This document shows positions 17,141 through 27,184 of a stretch of DNA of 64,000 nucleotides, in pieces. This DNA is from Lachnospiraceae bacterium (GTDB taxonomy: Bacteria; Bacillota; Clostridia; Lachnospirales; Lachnospiraceae): the NCBI GenBank assembly GCA_910576335.1, contig CAJTIU010000015.1, forward strand, positions 1-64,000, read 5' to 3'. The stretch's first letter is position 1. Each line of letters begins with the position of its first letter. A program made the translations under genes and the position numbers. The notes under the pieces are model-generated. The model made no database searches, was not told the origin of the DNA, and worked only from the letters and a program-made list of their open reading frames with translations.

Positions 17141-18376
17141 GTGAGACGGTTATTTTATCTGGAACTAAGGCGGGTGGTTACCACCAGGACTACATGGGTG
17201 CTTATGACGGCAATTATACTGTTGTCCGCAGTGATGGCATACTTTCCTGTATCATTTGTAAGCGCATATCAGACTGACGGACAGGGAAATGTTACGAAAT
17301 TAAAGGGAACAGAAGCAATTCGTTATCTGAAGGAGTCGGAGGCGGGAATAAGCGGAGAGATCACGGAGGAAAAGCTGCGTCAGGCGATTCTTTCATTTCA
17401 GGAATGCTACAGACAGTATGGTTCAGCATTTCCCCCGGAGCTTCCCATGGAAATCTATGTGGAGAAAATAGAACCATATTATCCTGTCCTTAAAATGGCG
17501 GCTGCCGTGCTTGCCCCGGAGGGTGTCTGGCTGGAAACTATGACAGATGCGGATATTTCACCGGAGGATGTCCCACAGTTTTATGAGAAATATCGGGAAA
17601 GGATGACAGAAAGGGGGAAGACAGAGGAAGAGCAGGAGAGGATCCGGAAGCTGAACGAAGAGGTAAAGACGCCATTTACCTATGTCTCCGGGTTTTCCTC
17701 CGAGTCCCTTGATTATCTGATCTTATATTTCCTCCTGATGCTCTTTGCAATTGTAATGATTCTCTGTCCGGTATTCTCGGCGGAATACCAGACAGGAGCC
17801 GACAGTATCCTGCGCTGTACGAAATACGGCAGGATACAGCTTGCCGTTGTGAAGGCGGCGGTATCTGTGATGATATTCGCAGTCACATTTCTGGCCGGGA
17901 CAGGGATTTTTCTTCTGGTGACAAATCTCGTCTTCGGGACAGAGGGGCTTAAGACCTCTGTACAGATGATCAATTCTGTATTTGTGATTCCGGCGCTGAC
18001 AGCAGGACAGACCCAGGCAGCGGCAGCCGGGGCAGGATTTTTGTCCCTCCTTTCCACGGCAGGCTTCACCCTGTTTTTGTCTGCACGCTGCGGGAATGTG
18101 CAGGACACCATGAAGATCGCCCTGCCCTGCTGCCTACTTCCAACCATAATCTACATGCTGTCCTCGGCAAATGTTGCAAACATAGTCCGCGCTCTTCTGC
18201 CTTCCGGCGGGCTTGGCCTTATGAACAGCTTCTTATATGAACTTTTGGGAAATAATTTTGCACATATCGGACCGTTCACCATATGGATGCCTCATCTGAT
18301 CCTTGGGGCGGCAGTAGCTGAAATACCGCTGTTTTTCATCCTGGCGGTAAGGACATACTGCAGGCGGGAAGCTTAA
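17141..18376 (+). CDS. ABC-2 type transporter permease
   Basis: A 411-residue permease starting with GTG directly after the ATPase stop. An N-terminal membrane segment is followed by a large extracellular region (about residues 40-185) rich in charged residues, then five or six membrane segments. This one-plus-many topology with an early ectodomain is common in ABC-2 exporters. The substrate is unknown; control by an ECF sigma factor suggests a cell-envelope stress role. Confidence 0.85.
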   Translation: MRRLFYLELRRVVTTRTTWVLMTAIILLSAVMAYFPVSFVSAYQTDGQGNVTKLKGTEAIRYLKESEAGISGEITEEKLRQAILSFQECYRQYGSAFPPELPMEIYVEKIEPYYPVLKMAAAVLAPEGVWLETMTDADISPEDVPQFYEKYRERMTERGKTEEEQERIRKLNEEVKTPFTYVSGFSSESLDYLILYFLLMLFAIVMILCPVFSAEYQTGADSILRCTKYGRIQLAVVKAAVSVMIFAVTFLAGTGIFLLVTNLVFGTEGLKTSVQMINSVFVIPALTAGQTQAAAAGAGFLSLLSTAGFTLFLSARCGNVQDTMKIALPCCLLPTIIYMLSSANVANIVRALLPSGGLGLMNSFLYELLGNNFAHIGPFTIWMPHLILGAAVAEIPLFFILAVRTYCRREA

Positions 18377-18387
18377 AGCTGGTAAAA

Positions 18388-18446
18388 TTGGGGACAGGTC
18401 ATTTTCAGTTGGGGACGGGGTATTTCTAAAAATACCCCGTCCCCAA
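18388..18446. repeat. family-4 palindrome with a leading half-unit
   Basis: A half-unit TTGGGGACAGGTCATTTT (18388-18405) is followed by the near-perfect palindrome at 18409-18446, whose arms are TTGGGGACGGGGTATTT and the complement. It ends the sigma/ABC operon 12 bp after the permease stop and lies 36 bp before the hrcA promoter, so it probably acts as the terminator. Confidence 0.8.
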
Positions 18447-18481
18447 CTTTAAAAAATTAAATAAAAAATGTATAAACTATG

Positions 18482-18551
18482 TTGACAAACGGGAATCGTA
18501 GTGTTAAATTAGTATTCGAAGATGTTAGCACTCAAAAACAAAGAGTGCTAA
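18482..18551 (+). promoter_or_regulatory. heat-shock promoter and CIRCE operator
   Basis: The -35 TTGACA (18482-18487) and -10 TAAATT (18505-18510) are spaced 17 bp. The CIRCE element TTAGCACTC-N9-GAGTGCTAA (18525-18551) is a perfect match to the HrcA operator and covers the start of the transcript, so HrcA represses its own operon. Confidence 0.95.
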
Positions 18552-18577
18552 CAGGGAAAACCGAAAGGAGGAGGCAG

Positions 18578-19621
18578 ATGGTTTCGGCACAAGGATTGAA
18601 TGAACGGAAGCTCACAATCCTTCATGCAATTATCAAGACCTACTTAGAGACAGGCGAGCCGGTAGGCTCCAGGACAATCTCCAAGTATACGGACCTGAAT
18701 CTAAGTTCCGCGACAATCCGCAATGAGATGTCGGATTTGGAGGAACTGGGATACATTGTCCAGCCTCACACGTCGGCAGGACGTATCCCTTCGGATAAGG
18801 GTTACCGGCTCTACGTTGACATGCTTATGGAAGAAAAGGAGCAGGAGCTGAATGAAAAGCAGGAACAGATGCTTGAAAAGGCAGATAAGATGGAGAAGCT
18901 CCTGAAGCAGGCTGCGAAGGTTCTTGCAAGTAATACGAATTATGCGACCATGGTTTCAACACCCATGAACAGCGCGAATAAGCTGAAGTTTATTCAGCTG
19001 TCCATGGTGGATGAGGAACAGATCATTGCGGTGATCGTCCTTGGCGGGAATGTCATAAAGAACAGGATTATTAATGTAGATGAACCCTTAAGCAACGAGA
19101 ATCTCTTAAAGCTTAACATGCTTCTGAATACAACACTTAACGGCATGTCCATTGAAGAGATTAATCTGGGGCTGATCGCGAGGCTGAAGGAACAGGCAGG
19201 TATACACAGCGAGGTGATTGGCAATGTCCTGGACGCGGTGGCAGATGTGATTCAGATTGATGAGGATATGCAGATCTATACAAGCGGCACGACGAACATA
19301 TTTAAGTATCCTGAGCTTTCTGACAAACAGAGCGCGCAGGAGATTATCAGTGCATTTGAAGAAAAGCAGCAGCTTACGGAGCTTGTAACACAGACTCTGT
19401 CAAAGGAAGAGAACACCGGGATCCAGGTTTACATCGGAGATGAGACGCCGGTTCAGAATATGAAGGATTGCAGTGTTGTTACAGCAACGTATGAATTAGG
19501 TGACGGCATGAAGGGAACGATAGGTATTATCGGACCGAAGAGAATGGATTATGAACACGTATTAAAGTCTATGAAACGGCTGCAGAGCGAGCTGGATCAG
19601 ATGTTTCATAAAAAAGAATAA
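18578..19621 (+). CDS. hrcA: heat-inducible transcription repressor HrcA
   Basis: The repressor of the class I heat-shock operon that binds CIRCE and needs GroEL for folding. ATG 18578 follows GGAGGAGG; the longer frame would begin upstream of CIRCE and the promoter. The 347 residues contain the N-terminal winged helix (ERKLTILHAIIKTYLETGEPVGS, SSATIRNEMSDLEELGYI, HTSAGRIPSDKGYRLYVD) and the GAF-like inducer domain. First gene of hrcA-grpE-dnaK-dnaJ. Confidence 0.97.
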   Translation: MVSAQGLNERKLTILHAIIKTYLETGEPVGSRTISKYTDLNLSSATIRNEMSDLEELGYIVQPHTSAGRIPSDKGYRLYVDMLMEEKEQELNEKQEQMLEKADKMEKLLKQAAKVLASNTNYATMVSTPMNSANKLKFIQLSMVDEEQIIAVIVLGGNVIKNRIINVDEPLSNENLLKLNMLLNTTLNGMSIEEINLGLIARLKEQAGIHSEVIGNVLDAVADVIQIDEDMQIYTSGTTNIFKYPELSDKQSAQEIISAFEEKQQLTELVTQTLSKEENTGIQVYIGDETPVQNMKDCSVVTATYELGDGMKGTIGIIGPKRMDYEHVLKSMKRLQSELDQMFHKKE

Positions 19622-19649
19622 GGAATCATGAAGAAAGGTGGAATAACCC

Positions 19650-20372
19650 TTGGAAAATGGTAAGGAGAAAAGCCAGCAAGAGATGGTAAAGGAAGCGGTG
19701 GAGGAAGCAAAAAAGAAAGCAGGGCAGGAATGCACTGCAGAGGAAGCAGAATCAGAGGAAGAGGCTGCTAAGAAGGAGCCGGAGAATGCCGCAGAGCCAG
19801 AGGATGCAGACTCAGAGGGCTGCTCATCTGATGAGGAGTGCGGGGATGAAGACGGAGAACAGACAGATACAGAAGCCGGAACAGACGGGGGCAGGGCCTC
19901 TGGAAGAAAATTATTCGGCAAAAAGAATAAGAAGGATAAAAAGGACGAGAAGATTGAGGAGCTTACCGACAAGCTTACTCGTCAGATGGCAGAGTTTGAT
20001 AACTTCCGCAAGCGTACGGACCGGGAAAAATCCCAGATGTACGAGATAGGAGCGAAAGATATCATAGATAAGATACTTCCGGTAGTTGATAACTTTGAAC
20101 GAGGGCTTGGGGCAGTGAAGGAAGACCAGAAGGATGACCCGTTCGTTCAGGGGATGGAGATGGTGTATAAGCAGTTAATGACAACGCTGGAAGGGGTTGG
20201 AGTGACGCCGATTGAGGCGGCAGGCAAGGAATTCAACCCGGATTTTCACAATGCGGTTATGCATGTGGAGGATGAAACACTTGGCGAGAATGTAGTAGCC
20301 GAGGAGCTTCAGAAAGGTTATATGTACCGTGACTCCGTAGTGAGACACAGTATGGTAAAAGTAGCAAACTAA
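19650..20372 (+). CDS. grpE: nucleotide exchange factor GrpE
   Basis: The nucleotide exchange factor for DnaK, 240 residues. It starts at TTG 19650 with AAAGGTGG upstream. The first 90 residues are a low-complexity acidic region rich in Glu, Ala and Asp, followed by a Lys-rich stretch, the long coiled coil ([20 protein letters not shown]) and the beta-wing domain with [15 protein letters not shown]. The N-terminal extension is longer than in most GrpE proteins but occurs in Clostridia. Confidence 0.96.
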   Translation: MENGKEKSQQEMVKEAVEEAKKKAGQECTAEEAESEEEAAKKEPENAAEPEDADSEGCSSDEECGDEDGEQTDTEAGTDGGRASGRKLFGKKNKKDKKDEKIEELTDKLTRQMAEFDNFRKRTDREKSQMYEIGAKDIIDKILPVVDNFERGLGAVKEDQKDDPFVQGMEMVYKQLMTTLEGVGVTPIEAAGKEFNPDFHNAVMHVEDETLGENVVAEELQKGYMYRDSVVRHSMVKVAN

Positions 20373-20398
20373 CTTTTAATCAAGAGGAGGAAATAAAA

Positions 20399-22279
20399 AT
20401 GGGCAAGATCATAGGTATTGATTTAGGAACGACCAACAGCTGCGTAGCTGTTATGGAAGGCGGCCAGCCGACCGTTATCGCGAATACAGAAGGAGCAAGG
20501 ACAACGCCGTCTGTAGTAGCATTTACAAAGACAGGCGAGCGTCTGGTAGGAGAGCCGGCAAAGCGTCAGGCAGTGACCAACGCAGAGAGGACCATTTCTT
20601 CTATTAAGAGAGAGATGGGTTCTGACTACAGGGTAAAGATTGACGATAAGAAGTTTTCACCCCAGGAGATATCTGCAATGATTCTTCAGAAACTTAAGGC
20701 AGATGCAGAAGGATACCTTGGGGAGAAGGTAACAGAGGCAGTTATTACAGTACCTGCTTACTTTAATGACGCACAGCGTCAGGCTACGAAGGATGCCGGG
20801 AAGATTGCAGGCCTTGATGTAAAACGTATTATCAATGAGCCTACTGCAGCAGCCCTTGCATATGGACTTGACAATGAAAAAGAACAGAAGATCATGGTAT
20901 ATGACCTTGGCGGCGGTACTTTTGATGTATCTGTCATTGAGATTGGCGATGGAGTTATTGAGGTATTATCTACAGCCGGCAACAACAGACTGGGCGGAGA
21001 TGACTTTGACCAGAAGATTACGGATTATATGATCTCTGAGTTTAAGAAGCAGGAGGGCGTTGATCTGTCAACAGATAAGATGGCGCTTCAGAGACTGAAG
21101 GAAGCAGCAGAAAAGGCAAAGAAGGAGCTGTCCTCTGCGACAACAACAAACATTAATCTTCCGTTCATTACTGCAACGGCCGAAGGACCGAAACATTTTG
21201 ACATGAACCTTTCAAGGGCGAAATTTGACGAGCTGACTCATGATCTGGTATTAAAGACATCAGAGCCGGTACAAAGAGCACTGTCTGATGCGGGCATCTC
21301 TTCTTCCGAGCTTGGCCAGGTGCTGCTGGTAGGCGGTTCTACACGTATTCCTGCCGTACAGGAAGAGGTAAAGCGCCTGACAGGCAAAGAGCCGAGCAAG
21401 TCACTGAATCCGGATGAGTGTGTGGCGTTGGGCGCTTCTGTCCAGGGAGGTAAGCTGGCAGGCGACACAGGTGCAGGAGACATTCTTCTTCTTGATGTAA
21501 CTCCGCTGTCCCTGTCCATTGAGACTATGGGCGGCGTTGCTACAAGACTGATTGAGAGAAATACAACCATTCCGACAAAGAAGAGCCAGATCTTCTCAAC
21601 AGCGGCTGACAATCAGACAGCAGTAGATATTAATGTTGTGCAGGGTGAAAGACAGTTTGCTAGAGATAACAAGTCGCTCGGACAGTTCAGGCTGGATGGA
21701 ATTCCGCCGGCGCCGCGCGGAGTACCGCAGATCGAGGTTACCTTCGACATTGATGCTAATGGTATTGTAAATGTATCCGCAAAGGATCTTGGAACAGGTA
21801 AAGAACAGCACATTACAATTACTGCAGGCTCTAATATGTCTGATGAAGATATTGATAAGGCCGTAAAAGAGGCGGCGGCATTTGAGGCTCAGGATAAGAA
21901 GCGCAAAGAGGGTATTGATACAAAGAATGATGCAGACGCTCTTGTATTCCAGACAGAAAAGGCATTAGGAGAAGTCGGCGATAAGCTTGACTCTGCAGAC
22001 AAGGCAGCAGTAGAGGCTGACTGCAAGACATTAAAGGAGCTCCTTGAGAAGGTAAATATGGAAGATATGTCCGATGCACAGATTGCCGAGATCAAGGCAG
22101 CAAAGGAAAAGCTTATGGAAGGAGCACAGAAGCTCTTTACCAAGATGTATGAGCAGGCAGGTGCGGCAGCAGGAGCACAGGGAGCAGGCCCGGATATGGG
22201 AGCAGGCCCGCAGGCTGGCCCGGCGCCAGACGGATTTGCAGGAGATGACGTTGTAGACGGAGATTATAAAGAGGTATAG
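20399..22279 (+). CDS. dnaK: chaperone protein DnaK (Hsp70)
   Basis: Hsp70 of 626 residues. The nucleotide-binding domain shows [14 protein letters not shown] at the N terminus, [29 protein letters not shown] and [14 protein letters not shown]. The [14 protein letters not shown] linker leads to the substrate domain, and the C-terminal tail is Gly/Ala/Pro-rich. The ATG follows AGAGGAGGAAATAAAA. Works with GrpE and DnaJ of the same operon. Confidence 0.98.
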   Translation: MGKIIGIDLGTTNSCVAVMEGGQPTVIANTEGARTTPSVVAFTKTGERLVGEPAKRQAVTNAERTISSIKREMGSDYRVKIDDKKFSPQEISAMILQKLKADAEGYLGEKVTEAVITVPAYFNDAQRQATKDAGKIAGLDVKRIINEPTAAALAYGLDNEKEQKIMVYDLGGGTFDVSVIEIGDGVIEVLSTAGNNRLGGDDFDQKITDYMISEFKKQEGVDLSTDKMALQRLKEAAEKAKKELSSATTTNINLPFITATAEGPKHFDMNLSRAKFDELTHDLVLKTSEPVQRALSDAGISSSELGQVLLVGGSTRIPAVQEEVKRLTGKEPSKSLNPDECVALGASVQGGKLAGDTGAGDILLLDVTPLSLSIETMGGVATRLIERNTTIPTKKSQIFSTAADNQTAVDINVVQGERQFARDNKSLGQFRLDGIPPAPRGVPQIEVTFDIDANGIVNVSAKDLGTGKEQHITITAGSNMSDEDIDKAVKEAAAFEAQDKKRKEGIDTKNDADALVFQTEKALGEVGDKLDSADKAAVEADCKTLKELLEKVNMEDMSDAQIAEIKAAKEKLMEGAQKLFTKMYEQAGAAAGAQGAGPDMGAGPQAGPAPDGFAGDDVVDGDYKEV

Positions 22280-22305
22280 TTTTAAAGTACTTCACTAGAA
22301 GGCTG

Positions 22306-22455
22306 TTCCGCGGAAGCTGGCAGGCCAGGAATACCAGGTGGTATTACGGGAAGCCGGATCCCGCGGAATTTCCGTATGCACAGCTATACTGAGTAAGAGC
22401 ATTCCCGGAAAATCAGCCGCAAAGATGAGTGCAAGGGAGTTTCCGAGAGTGCTTA
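22306..22455 (+). other. structured dnaK-dnaJ intergenic region
   Basis: The 196-bp gap holds two nested inverted repeats: TTCCGCGG (22306-22313) with CCGCGGAA (22361-22368), and TAAGAGCATTCCCGGAAA with TTTCCGAGAGTGCTTA (about 22394-22411 and 22440-22455). Neither has a T-run. They may protect or process the dnaK message so that dnaJ is made at a lower level; this is inference. Confidence 0.45.
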
Positions 22456-22475
22456 GTAAAAGAAAGGGATAGATT

Positions 22476-23669
22476 ATGGCAGAATCGAAACGAGATTATT
22501 ATGAAGTCCTTGGTGTTGGAAAAGATGCGGATGACGCAGCTTTAAAAAAGGCGTACCGCAAGGTTGCCAAAAAGTACCATCCTGATATGAACCCCGGGAA
22601 TGCGGAGGCGGAGAAAAAGTTTAAAGAGGCCTCAGAAGCGTACGCTGTACTTAGTGACCCGGAAAAACGCCGTCAGTATGACCAGTTCGGGCATGCTGCG
22701 TTTGAAGGCGGCGCCGGAGGAGGCGGATTCGGAGGCTTTGATTTCGGAGGCGCGGACTTTAGTGATATCTTCGGCGATATTTTCGGTGATTTGTTCGGCG
22801 GCAGCAGAAGAGGCGGGCGTGCAGGCCAGGGACCAATGAAAGGCGCCAACATCCGAAAGAGTGTAAGAATTACGTTTGAGGAAGCCGTGTTCGGCTGTGA
22901 GAAGGAGCTGGATGTGATCCTCAAGGATCCTTGTTCCAAGTGCGGCGGAAGCGGTGCGAAGCCGGGTACTTCTCCCGAGACCTGTTCCAAGTGCGGCGGA
23001 AAAGGACAGGTGGTCTATACGCAGCAGTCCTTCTTCGGAATGGTACAGAATGTACAGACATGTCCGGACTGCCATGGGACAGGTAAGATTATCCGGGAAA
23101 AATGCTCAGACTGCGGAGGAACCGGTTTTGTATCCAGCAGGAAGAAAATATCGGTATCCATTCCCGCAGGGATTGACAATGGGCAGAGCGTACGTATCCG
23201 TGAAAAGGGCGAGCCGGGTGTGAACGGCGGACCGAGAGGGGATCTGCTTGTCGAAGTGACTGTATCCAGACATCCGATTTTCCAGCGTCAGGATATGCAT
23301 ATCTTTTCCACTGTGCCCATCTCCTTTGCCCAGGCGGCTCTTGGTGCAGATATTAAGATTAAGACGGTTGACGGAGAGGTAATCTATAATGTGAAAGCAG
23401 GCACGAAGACAGATACGAAGGTACGCCTGAAAGGAAAAGGGGTTCCATCACTGCGCAGCTCACAGATGCGGGGAGATCATTATGTGACACTTGTGATTCA
23501 GACGCCGGATCGTTTAAGTGCAGAGGCGAAGGAAGCGCTGCGCAGATTTGATGAGCTTTCAGGGAATACGCTGAATACAGTCTCTGGAGGAGATAATAAA
23601 AGCAGCGGGACAGGCGGAAGAAAGAAAAAAGGCTTTATGGATAAAATGAAAGAGGCTTTTGATGATTAA
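22476..23669 (+). CDS. dnaJ: chaperone protein DnaJ
   Basis: The Hsp40 co-chaperone, 397 residues. It has a J domain with the HPD motif ([10 protein letters not shown]), a Gly/Phe-rich linker, four zinc-binding CxxCxGxG repeats ([32 protein letters not shown]) and the C-terminal beta domains. It ends 1 bp before a family-4 palindrome that serves as the operon terminator. Confidence 0.97.
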   Translation: MAESKRDYYEVLGVGKDADDAALKKAYRKVAKKYHPDMNPGNAEAEKKFKEASEAYAVLSDPEKRRQYDQFGHAAFEGGAGGGGFGGFDFGGADFSDIFGDIFGDLFGGSRRGGRAGQGPMKGANIRKSVRITFEEAVFGCEKELDVILKDPCSKCGGSGAKPGTSPETCSKCGGKGQVVYTQQSFFGMVQNVQTCPDCHGTGKIIREKCSDCGGTGFVSSRKKISVSIPAGIDNGQSVRIREKGEPGVNGGPRGDLLVEVTVSRHPIFQRQDMHIFSTVPISFAQAALGADIKIKTVDGEVIYNVKAGTKTDTKVRLKGKGVPSLRSSQMRGDHYVTLVIQTPDRLSAEAKEALRRFDELSGNTLNTVSGGDNKSSGTGGRKKKGFMDKMKEAFDD

Positions 23670-23705
23670 TGGGGACGGGGCATTTTTAAAAATGCCCCGT
23701 CCCCA
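23670..23705. repeat. family-4 palindrome, bidirectional terminator after dnaJ
   Basis: A perfect palindrome with arm TGGGGACGGGGCATTTTT, nearly identical to 4241-4278. It lies between the convergent stops of dnaJ (23669) and the ABC-2 permease (23711). Confidence 0.85.
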
Positions 23706-23710
23706 ATTTA

Positions 23711-24871
23711 TTAACCTTCCGACTGTGCCTGGTTCCTGCGGAATACCAGCGCTGTCCCGAGCAGCGCAGCGGCAAAGAGAAGCTGTATGATGAGCCCCTG
23801 GCAAAGTTCTGTCATCTGGGATGAAGACAGAGTGCGGTTCCCTGCGATCAGGTTATTGTTGACCTCATACCAGTAGACCGGGAGAAAGTGCGCCACGGTT
23901 CTGACGCCTTTTCCAAGTATCTCCAGGGATACGAATACTCCGCATAAAAATGACATGCCAAGTGTCAGGACATTAACAACAGCGCTGACCAGTTCATCGG
24001 ACTTTAGGAATGAGCTTACGAAAAATGAGATTGCCAGCGCCACAATTGTGAGGACAAAGCTGTTTATAAGGTAATAGGGCAGATGCGGATCTGTCAGCAA
24101 TTCCTTCCCGTATACGATAGCAGCCATCAAAGCGCAGATGAACCATATGACCAGGCCGATGACTGCATATCCAAGAAACAGCTGCAGATTCAGCGTCCGG
24201 GCGGACAGGGCGGAGCACTGCATTCTTTTCTTCACATCCGGCCTGTTAAATTCCAGCATAATATAGCTTAAAGTATAGCACAAAATGGAAATGATAATAT
24301 AAGGCATATACTGGTACATAAAAGCGTGTCCCGGAATGTCTCCTCCATGTCCGGTCTTGTCAATCAGCGTGACATCCGGGATTTCTCCTGCATTTTTGAT
24401 GATCTGTGCGGCTGCATCCTTTACAGAAAAGCCGCCGGCATTCAGAATGCGCACGCCATTTAAAAAGGTATCGATCTGCTGGTCTACATAAAAGCCGCTA
24501 GAGCCTCCGGGGATCTTTGTGACAGGAAGTGTCTCTTTGTTCTTAAGGCATTTTTCCTCAAAATTCTCGGGAATTGTTGCAATATAATACACTTCCCGGT
24601 AAAAGAGACGGTCCTGGAGTATACTTTTATCATCCGGGATGTCCTTTATTGTGTGGTAGGAGGCGAGATAGGAGGCGAGTCCTTTCGCAAGCTCTCCGCC
24701 GTCCCGGTCAATGACAGTAATATTCAGAGATTCCGGTTTAAAGCTCACGGAATTCTGAGGTTCCAGAAGTTTCTGGGTGGCAATGCTGATGGTCAGGAAG
24801 ATGACAATATATAGAAATACCATATGGAGGTTTCGCTTTGTAATTGTTAAAAAGCCTTTAAATACTATCAT
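23711..24871 (-). CDS. ABC-2 type transporter permease, second subunit
   Basis: A 386-residue permease. One N-terminal membrane segment (about 14-33) precedes a roughly 160-residue extracellular domain, then five or six membrane segments from about residue 190 (YIIISILCYTLSYIML onward). It overlaps the first permease gene by 14 bp. The topology (ABC2_membrane_3-like) is that of YhgE/DrrB-type exporters. Substrate unknown; the divergent two-component system suggests export or sensing of an antimicrobial. Confidence 0.87.
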   Translation of the reverse strand: MIVFKGFLTITKRNLHMVFLYIVIFLTISIATQKLLEPQNSVSFKPESLNITVIDRDGGELAKGLASYLASYHTIKDIPDDKSILQDRLFYREVYYIATIPENFEEKCLKNKETLPVTKIPGGSSGFYVDQQIDTFLNGVRILNAGGFSVKDAAAQIIKNAGEIPDVTLIDKTGHGGDIPGHAFMYQYMPYIIISILCYTLSYIMLEFNRPDVKKRMQCSALSARTLNLQLFLGYAVIGLVIWFICALMAAIVYGKELLTDPHLPYYLINSFVLTIVALAISFFVSSFLKSDELVSAVVNVLTLGMSFLCGVFVSLEILGKGVRTVAHFLPVYWYEVNNNLIAGNRTLSSSQMTELCQGLIIQLLFAAALLGTALVFRRNQAQSEG

Positions 24872-25997
24872 AGGATTCCCTCCTTACGCCTAGAAATGCA
24901 GTAATAAACAGCAGGATGCTCATAGCGCCCAGGATGAGCAGACATCTTGTAAAGCGTTCCATATCATTATAAATTCCCAGGCAGTAAAAAGCATCGCTTA
25001 AGACTGCTGCAGGGTTCAGACGGTTGATGACCGGGCAGTGAAGCTCAATGAGATTCTTCATGTTTCCAAACATGAGTCCTGCTAAAAAGCCGGGGACAAG
25101 AGTAAGGGCAACGGATAACCCCATTTTCATGCTCAGGCTCATCTTGCTGATTGATCCAAAGGCGAGCCCCATGCAGACGCCAATCACGCTTCCCATGAAG
25201 TCTACGAGAATCAGGGAAGGGAGGTCATCTCCCAGGCTGATGCCAAGAACCTGCGAGATATATACATTTAAAATCAGTATATTGATGAAATGTATCAGGA
25301 CAAGAACCGTCATGTCCGTGATGACAAGCTTTAGTTTATGGGTTGGCGTCACGCTTCTTCGGGCGCCGAGAGGACTTAAGTCTGCCTGAGTGTCAAAGCT
25401 TGCCCGGACACCCAGAAAGGCACCGGATAAGCAGGCATAGGCAATAAGCGCGAAGAAATACTGCACATTCGGATCCAGCGTCTGTCCGCCAAGGGTTTCT
25501 TCTCTGGTTGTCTGACGGTAATCATTAAGCGCTTCGAAAGCCTGGGGAAGCTGCTCTGGATGTGTGCTGGCAATCTCTTGGATCAGGGCAAAGTTTTGAT
25601 TATAGCTGTCTAGAATTCCGGTGAGAATACTTTCTCCCAGTCCATTTTTCCCTACTGTCAGGGAGGGGGTGTCTTTTACGTAATAAATCCCGGTGATCTT
25701 GCCTTCATCCAGCATTTCCAGTGCTTCGGCCTCAGTGGCATCCCAGCGAAGCTTCAGCAGCTTTCCAGATGCTTCTTTAAGAAATGTGTGGAATGCCTCT
25801 GCATTTTCCGAGGAATCATCTTCCGCAATCACTGCGGCTTTTACAGTATCCCATGTTTCCTCGCCTGTGGATTCTATGCCGGAGCCGAAGGAAAAGTAGA
25901 AAAGGGTTCCCAGTATGACAGGAAATGCAAGAGCCCAGAACATTACCGAGACTTCCCGTATGGTCTGTAGAAATCTGTATTTAAATAAAAAGAACAT
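24858..25997 (-). CDS. ABC-2 type transporter permease, first subunit
   Basis: A 379-residue permease with the same architecture as its downstream neighbour: membrane segment near the N terminus, extracellular domain (about 40-170), then about five membrane segments. ATG 25997 has AGGAGG 8 bp upstream; the GTG at 26006 overlaps that site and is rejected. The two permeases likely form a heterodimer with the ATPase encoded just upstream. Confidence 0.87.
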   Translation of the reverse strand: MFFLFKYRFLQTIREVSVMFWALAFPVILGTLFYFSFGSGIESTGEETWDTVKAAVIAEDDSSENAEAFHTFLKEASGKLLKLRWDATEAEALEMLDEGKITGIYYVKDTPSLTVGKNGLGESILTGILDSYNQNFALIQEIASTHPEQLPQAFEALNDYRQTTREETLGGQTLDPNVQYFFALIAYACLSGAFLGVRASFDTQADLSPLGARRSVTPTHKLKLVITDMTVLVLIHFINILILNVYISQVLGISLGDDLPSLILVDFMGSVIGVCMGLAFGSISKMSLSMKMGLSVALTLVPGFLAGLMFGNMKNLIELHCPVINRLNPAAVLSDAFYCLGIYNDMERFTRCLLILGAMSILLFITAFLGVRRESYDSI

Positions 25998-26009
25998 GTC
26001 CTGCACCTC

Positions 26010-26939
26010 CTAATCCCGCAGCTCTTTTCCCGTAATTTCAAGGAAGACATCATTTAAAGTCGGAAGCTCCGAAAATACCCGTCCAAAGGCAATGTCATGC
26101 TCCTGAAGGTAATTCAGGATCCGGATGAGATTATGCTTTGCACTGCTTAAGCGTAATTTTAATACCTGGTCTTCATAGGTGAGGTCAAATACATGAGGAA
26201 GCTTCTGGATTCCGTCTAATTCATTTTCCCCCAGATGAATGGTTTCTATGGTGATGGTTTCTCCGGTTTTAATCATGCTTTTCAGCTCCTCGGTAGTTCC
26301 GGTTGCCAGTACCTGCCCGTGGTCGATGATCGCGATACGGGAACAGATCTGCTCCACCTCTTCCATATAATGGGATGTATATATAATGGTAGAGCCCTGA
26401 CGGTTCAGCTCAAGTATTCCCTCCAGTATCCGGTTGCGGCTCTGGGGATCCACAGCGACTGTGGGCTCATCCATAATAATCAGCCGGGGCTTATGGACAA
26501 TGCCGCAGGCAATGTTGAGCCGCCTTAAGAGACCGCCGGATAATTTCTTCGGGCGCATCTTAAGATAATCTTCAAGACCGGTAAAGCGTATAGCCTCATC
26601 TACAAGCTTCTGCCTTTCATTCCTGTCCCTGACATACAATCCGCAGAAATAGTCAATATTCTCCCGGACAGTCATTTGCTCAAATACGGCAACATTCTGC
26701 ATAACAACTCCAATATCTTTTTTGAGATCATAGCTGTCTGGATGCATCTGGCGGCCAAAGACTGTGATATTGCCTTTGTCATATTTAAGAAGCGCCAGAA
26801 GGCAGTTGATGGCGGTTGTTTTTCCAGAACCATTGGGACCTAAGAGGCCGAAGACTTCCCCTTCTTGAATATCCAGGTTCAGGTGGTCCAGGGCTACAAA
26901 AGAGCCGTAGCGTTTTACTAAATTTTCAATATGAATCAT
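26010..26939 (-). CDS. ABC transporter ATP-binding protein
   Basis: A 309-residue ATPase of the DrrA/CcmA type. Walker A GPNGSGKTT (34-42), signature LSGGLLRR, Walker B LIIMDEPTVAVDPQ and switch His in TSHYMEEVE are present; a C-terminal domain of about 90 residues follows. ATG 26939 follows AAGGAGAGATTCC; an in-frame extension upstream would run across the promoter and is rejected. First gene of a three-gene operon divergent from the two-component system. Confidence 0.92.
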   Translation of the reverse strand: MIHIENLVKRYGSFVALDHLNLDIQEGEVFGLLGPNGSGKTTAINCLLALLKYDKGNITVFGRQMHPDSYDLKKDIGVVMQNVAVFEQMTVRENIDYFCGLYVRDRNERQKLVDEAIRFTGLEDYLKMRPKKLSGGLLRRLNIACGIVHKPRLIIMDEPTVAVDPQSRNRILEGILELNRQGSTIIYTSHYMEEVEQICSRIAIIDHGQVLATGTTEELKSMIKTGETITIETIHLGENELDGIQKLPHVFDLTYEDQVLKLRLSSAKHNLIRILNYLQEHDIAFGRVFSELPTLNDVFLEITGKELRD

Positions 26940-26958
26940 GGAATCTCTCCTTTTGCGA

Positions 26959-26991
26959 CTATGAGCGGCCTCCCAGGCCGCGAATAGTAAC
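26959..26991 (-). repeat. family-1 element tip
   Basis: Reverse-strand GTTACTATTCGCGG followed by hairpin CGGCCTGGGAGGCCG and a short tail, matching 9335-9369. It lies in the leader of the ABC-2 operon. Confidence 0.55.
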
Positions 26992-27043
26992 GTATATTGT
27001 ACTTGTATTATAAAAAACTTTACCTTATAATGGTAGTGTCTTA

Positions 27044-27064
27044 TGTCACGGACAGTATGTGACA
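27044..27064. promoter_or_regulatory. putative response-regulator operator between ABC-2 operon and two-component genes
   Basis: Inverted repeat TGTCAC-N9-GTGACA. On the minus strand a TATAAT (27012-27007) lies about 44 bp downstream of its centre, with a weak -35 (TACCAT), fitting activation of the ABC operon by the NarL-type regulator encoded divergently. Confidence 0.5.
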
Positions 27065-27075
27065 AATGTAATAAG

Positions 27076-27140
27076 GTTACTATTCACGGGTCAGGAATGC
27101 GCTGGACTTCACATTCCGTAAGAACATGATTCAGGAGTGT
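27076..27140 (+). repeat. truncated family-1 element in the leader of the histidine kinase gene
   Basis: GTTACTATTCACGGGTCAGG, then hairpin GGAATG...CATTCC and the conserved tail CCGTAAGAACATGATTCAGG. It is the left half of the family-1 element; the right half is absent. Confidence 0.6.
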
Positions 27141-27184
27141 AATAGAAATTAAGTCAGAGGGAAAGATTTCCCGGGAGAGAAATT

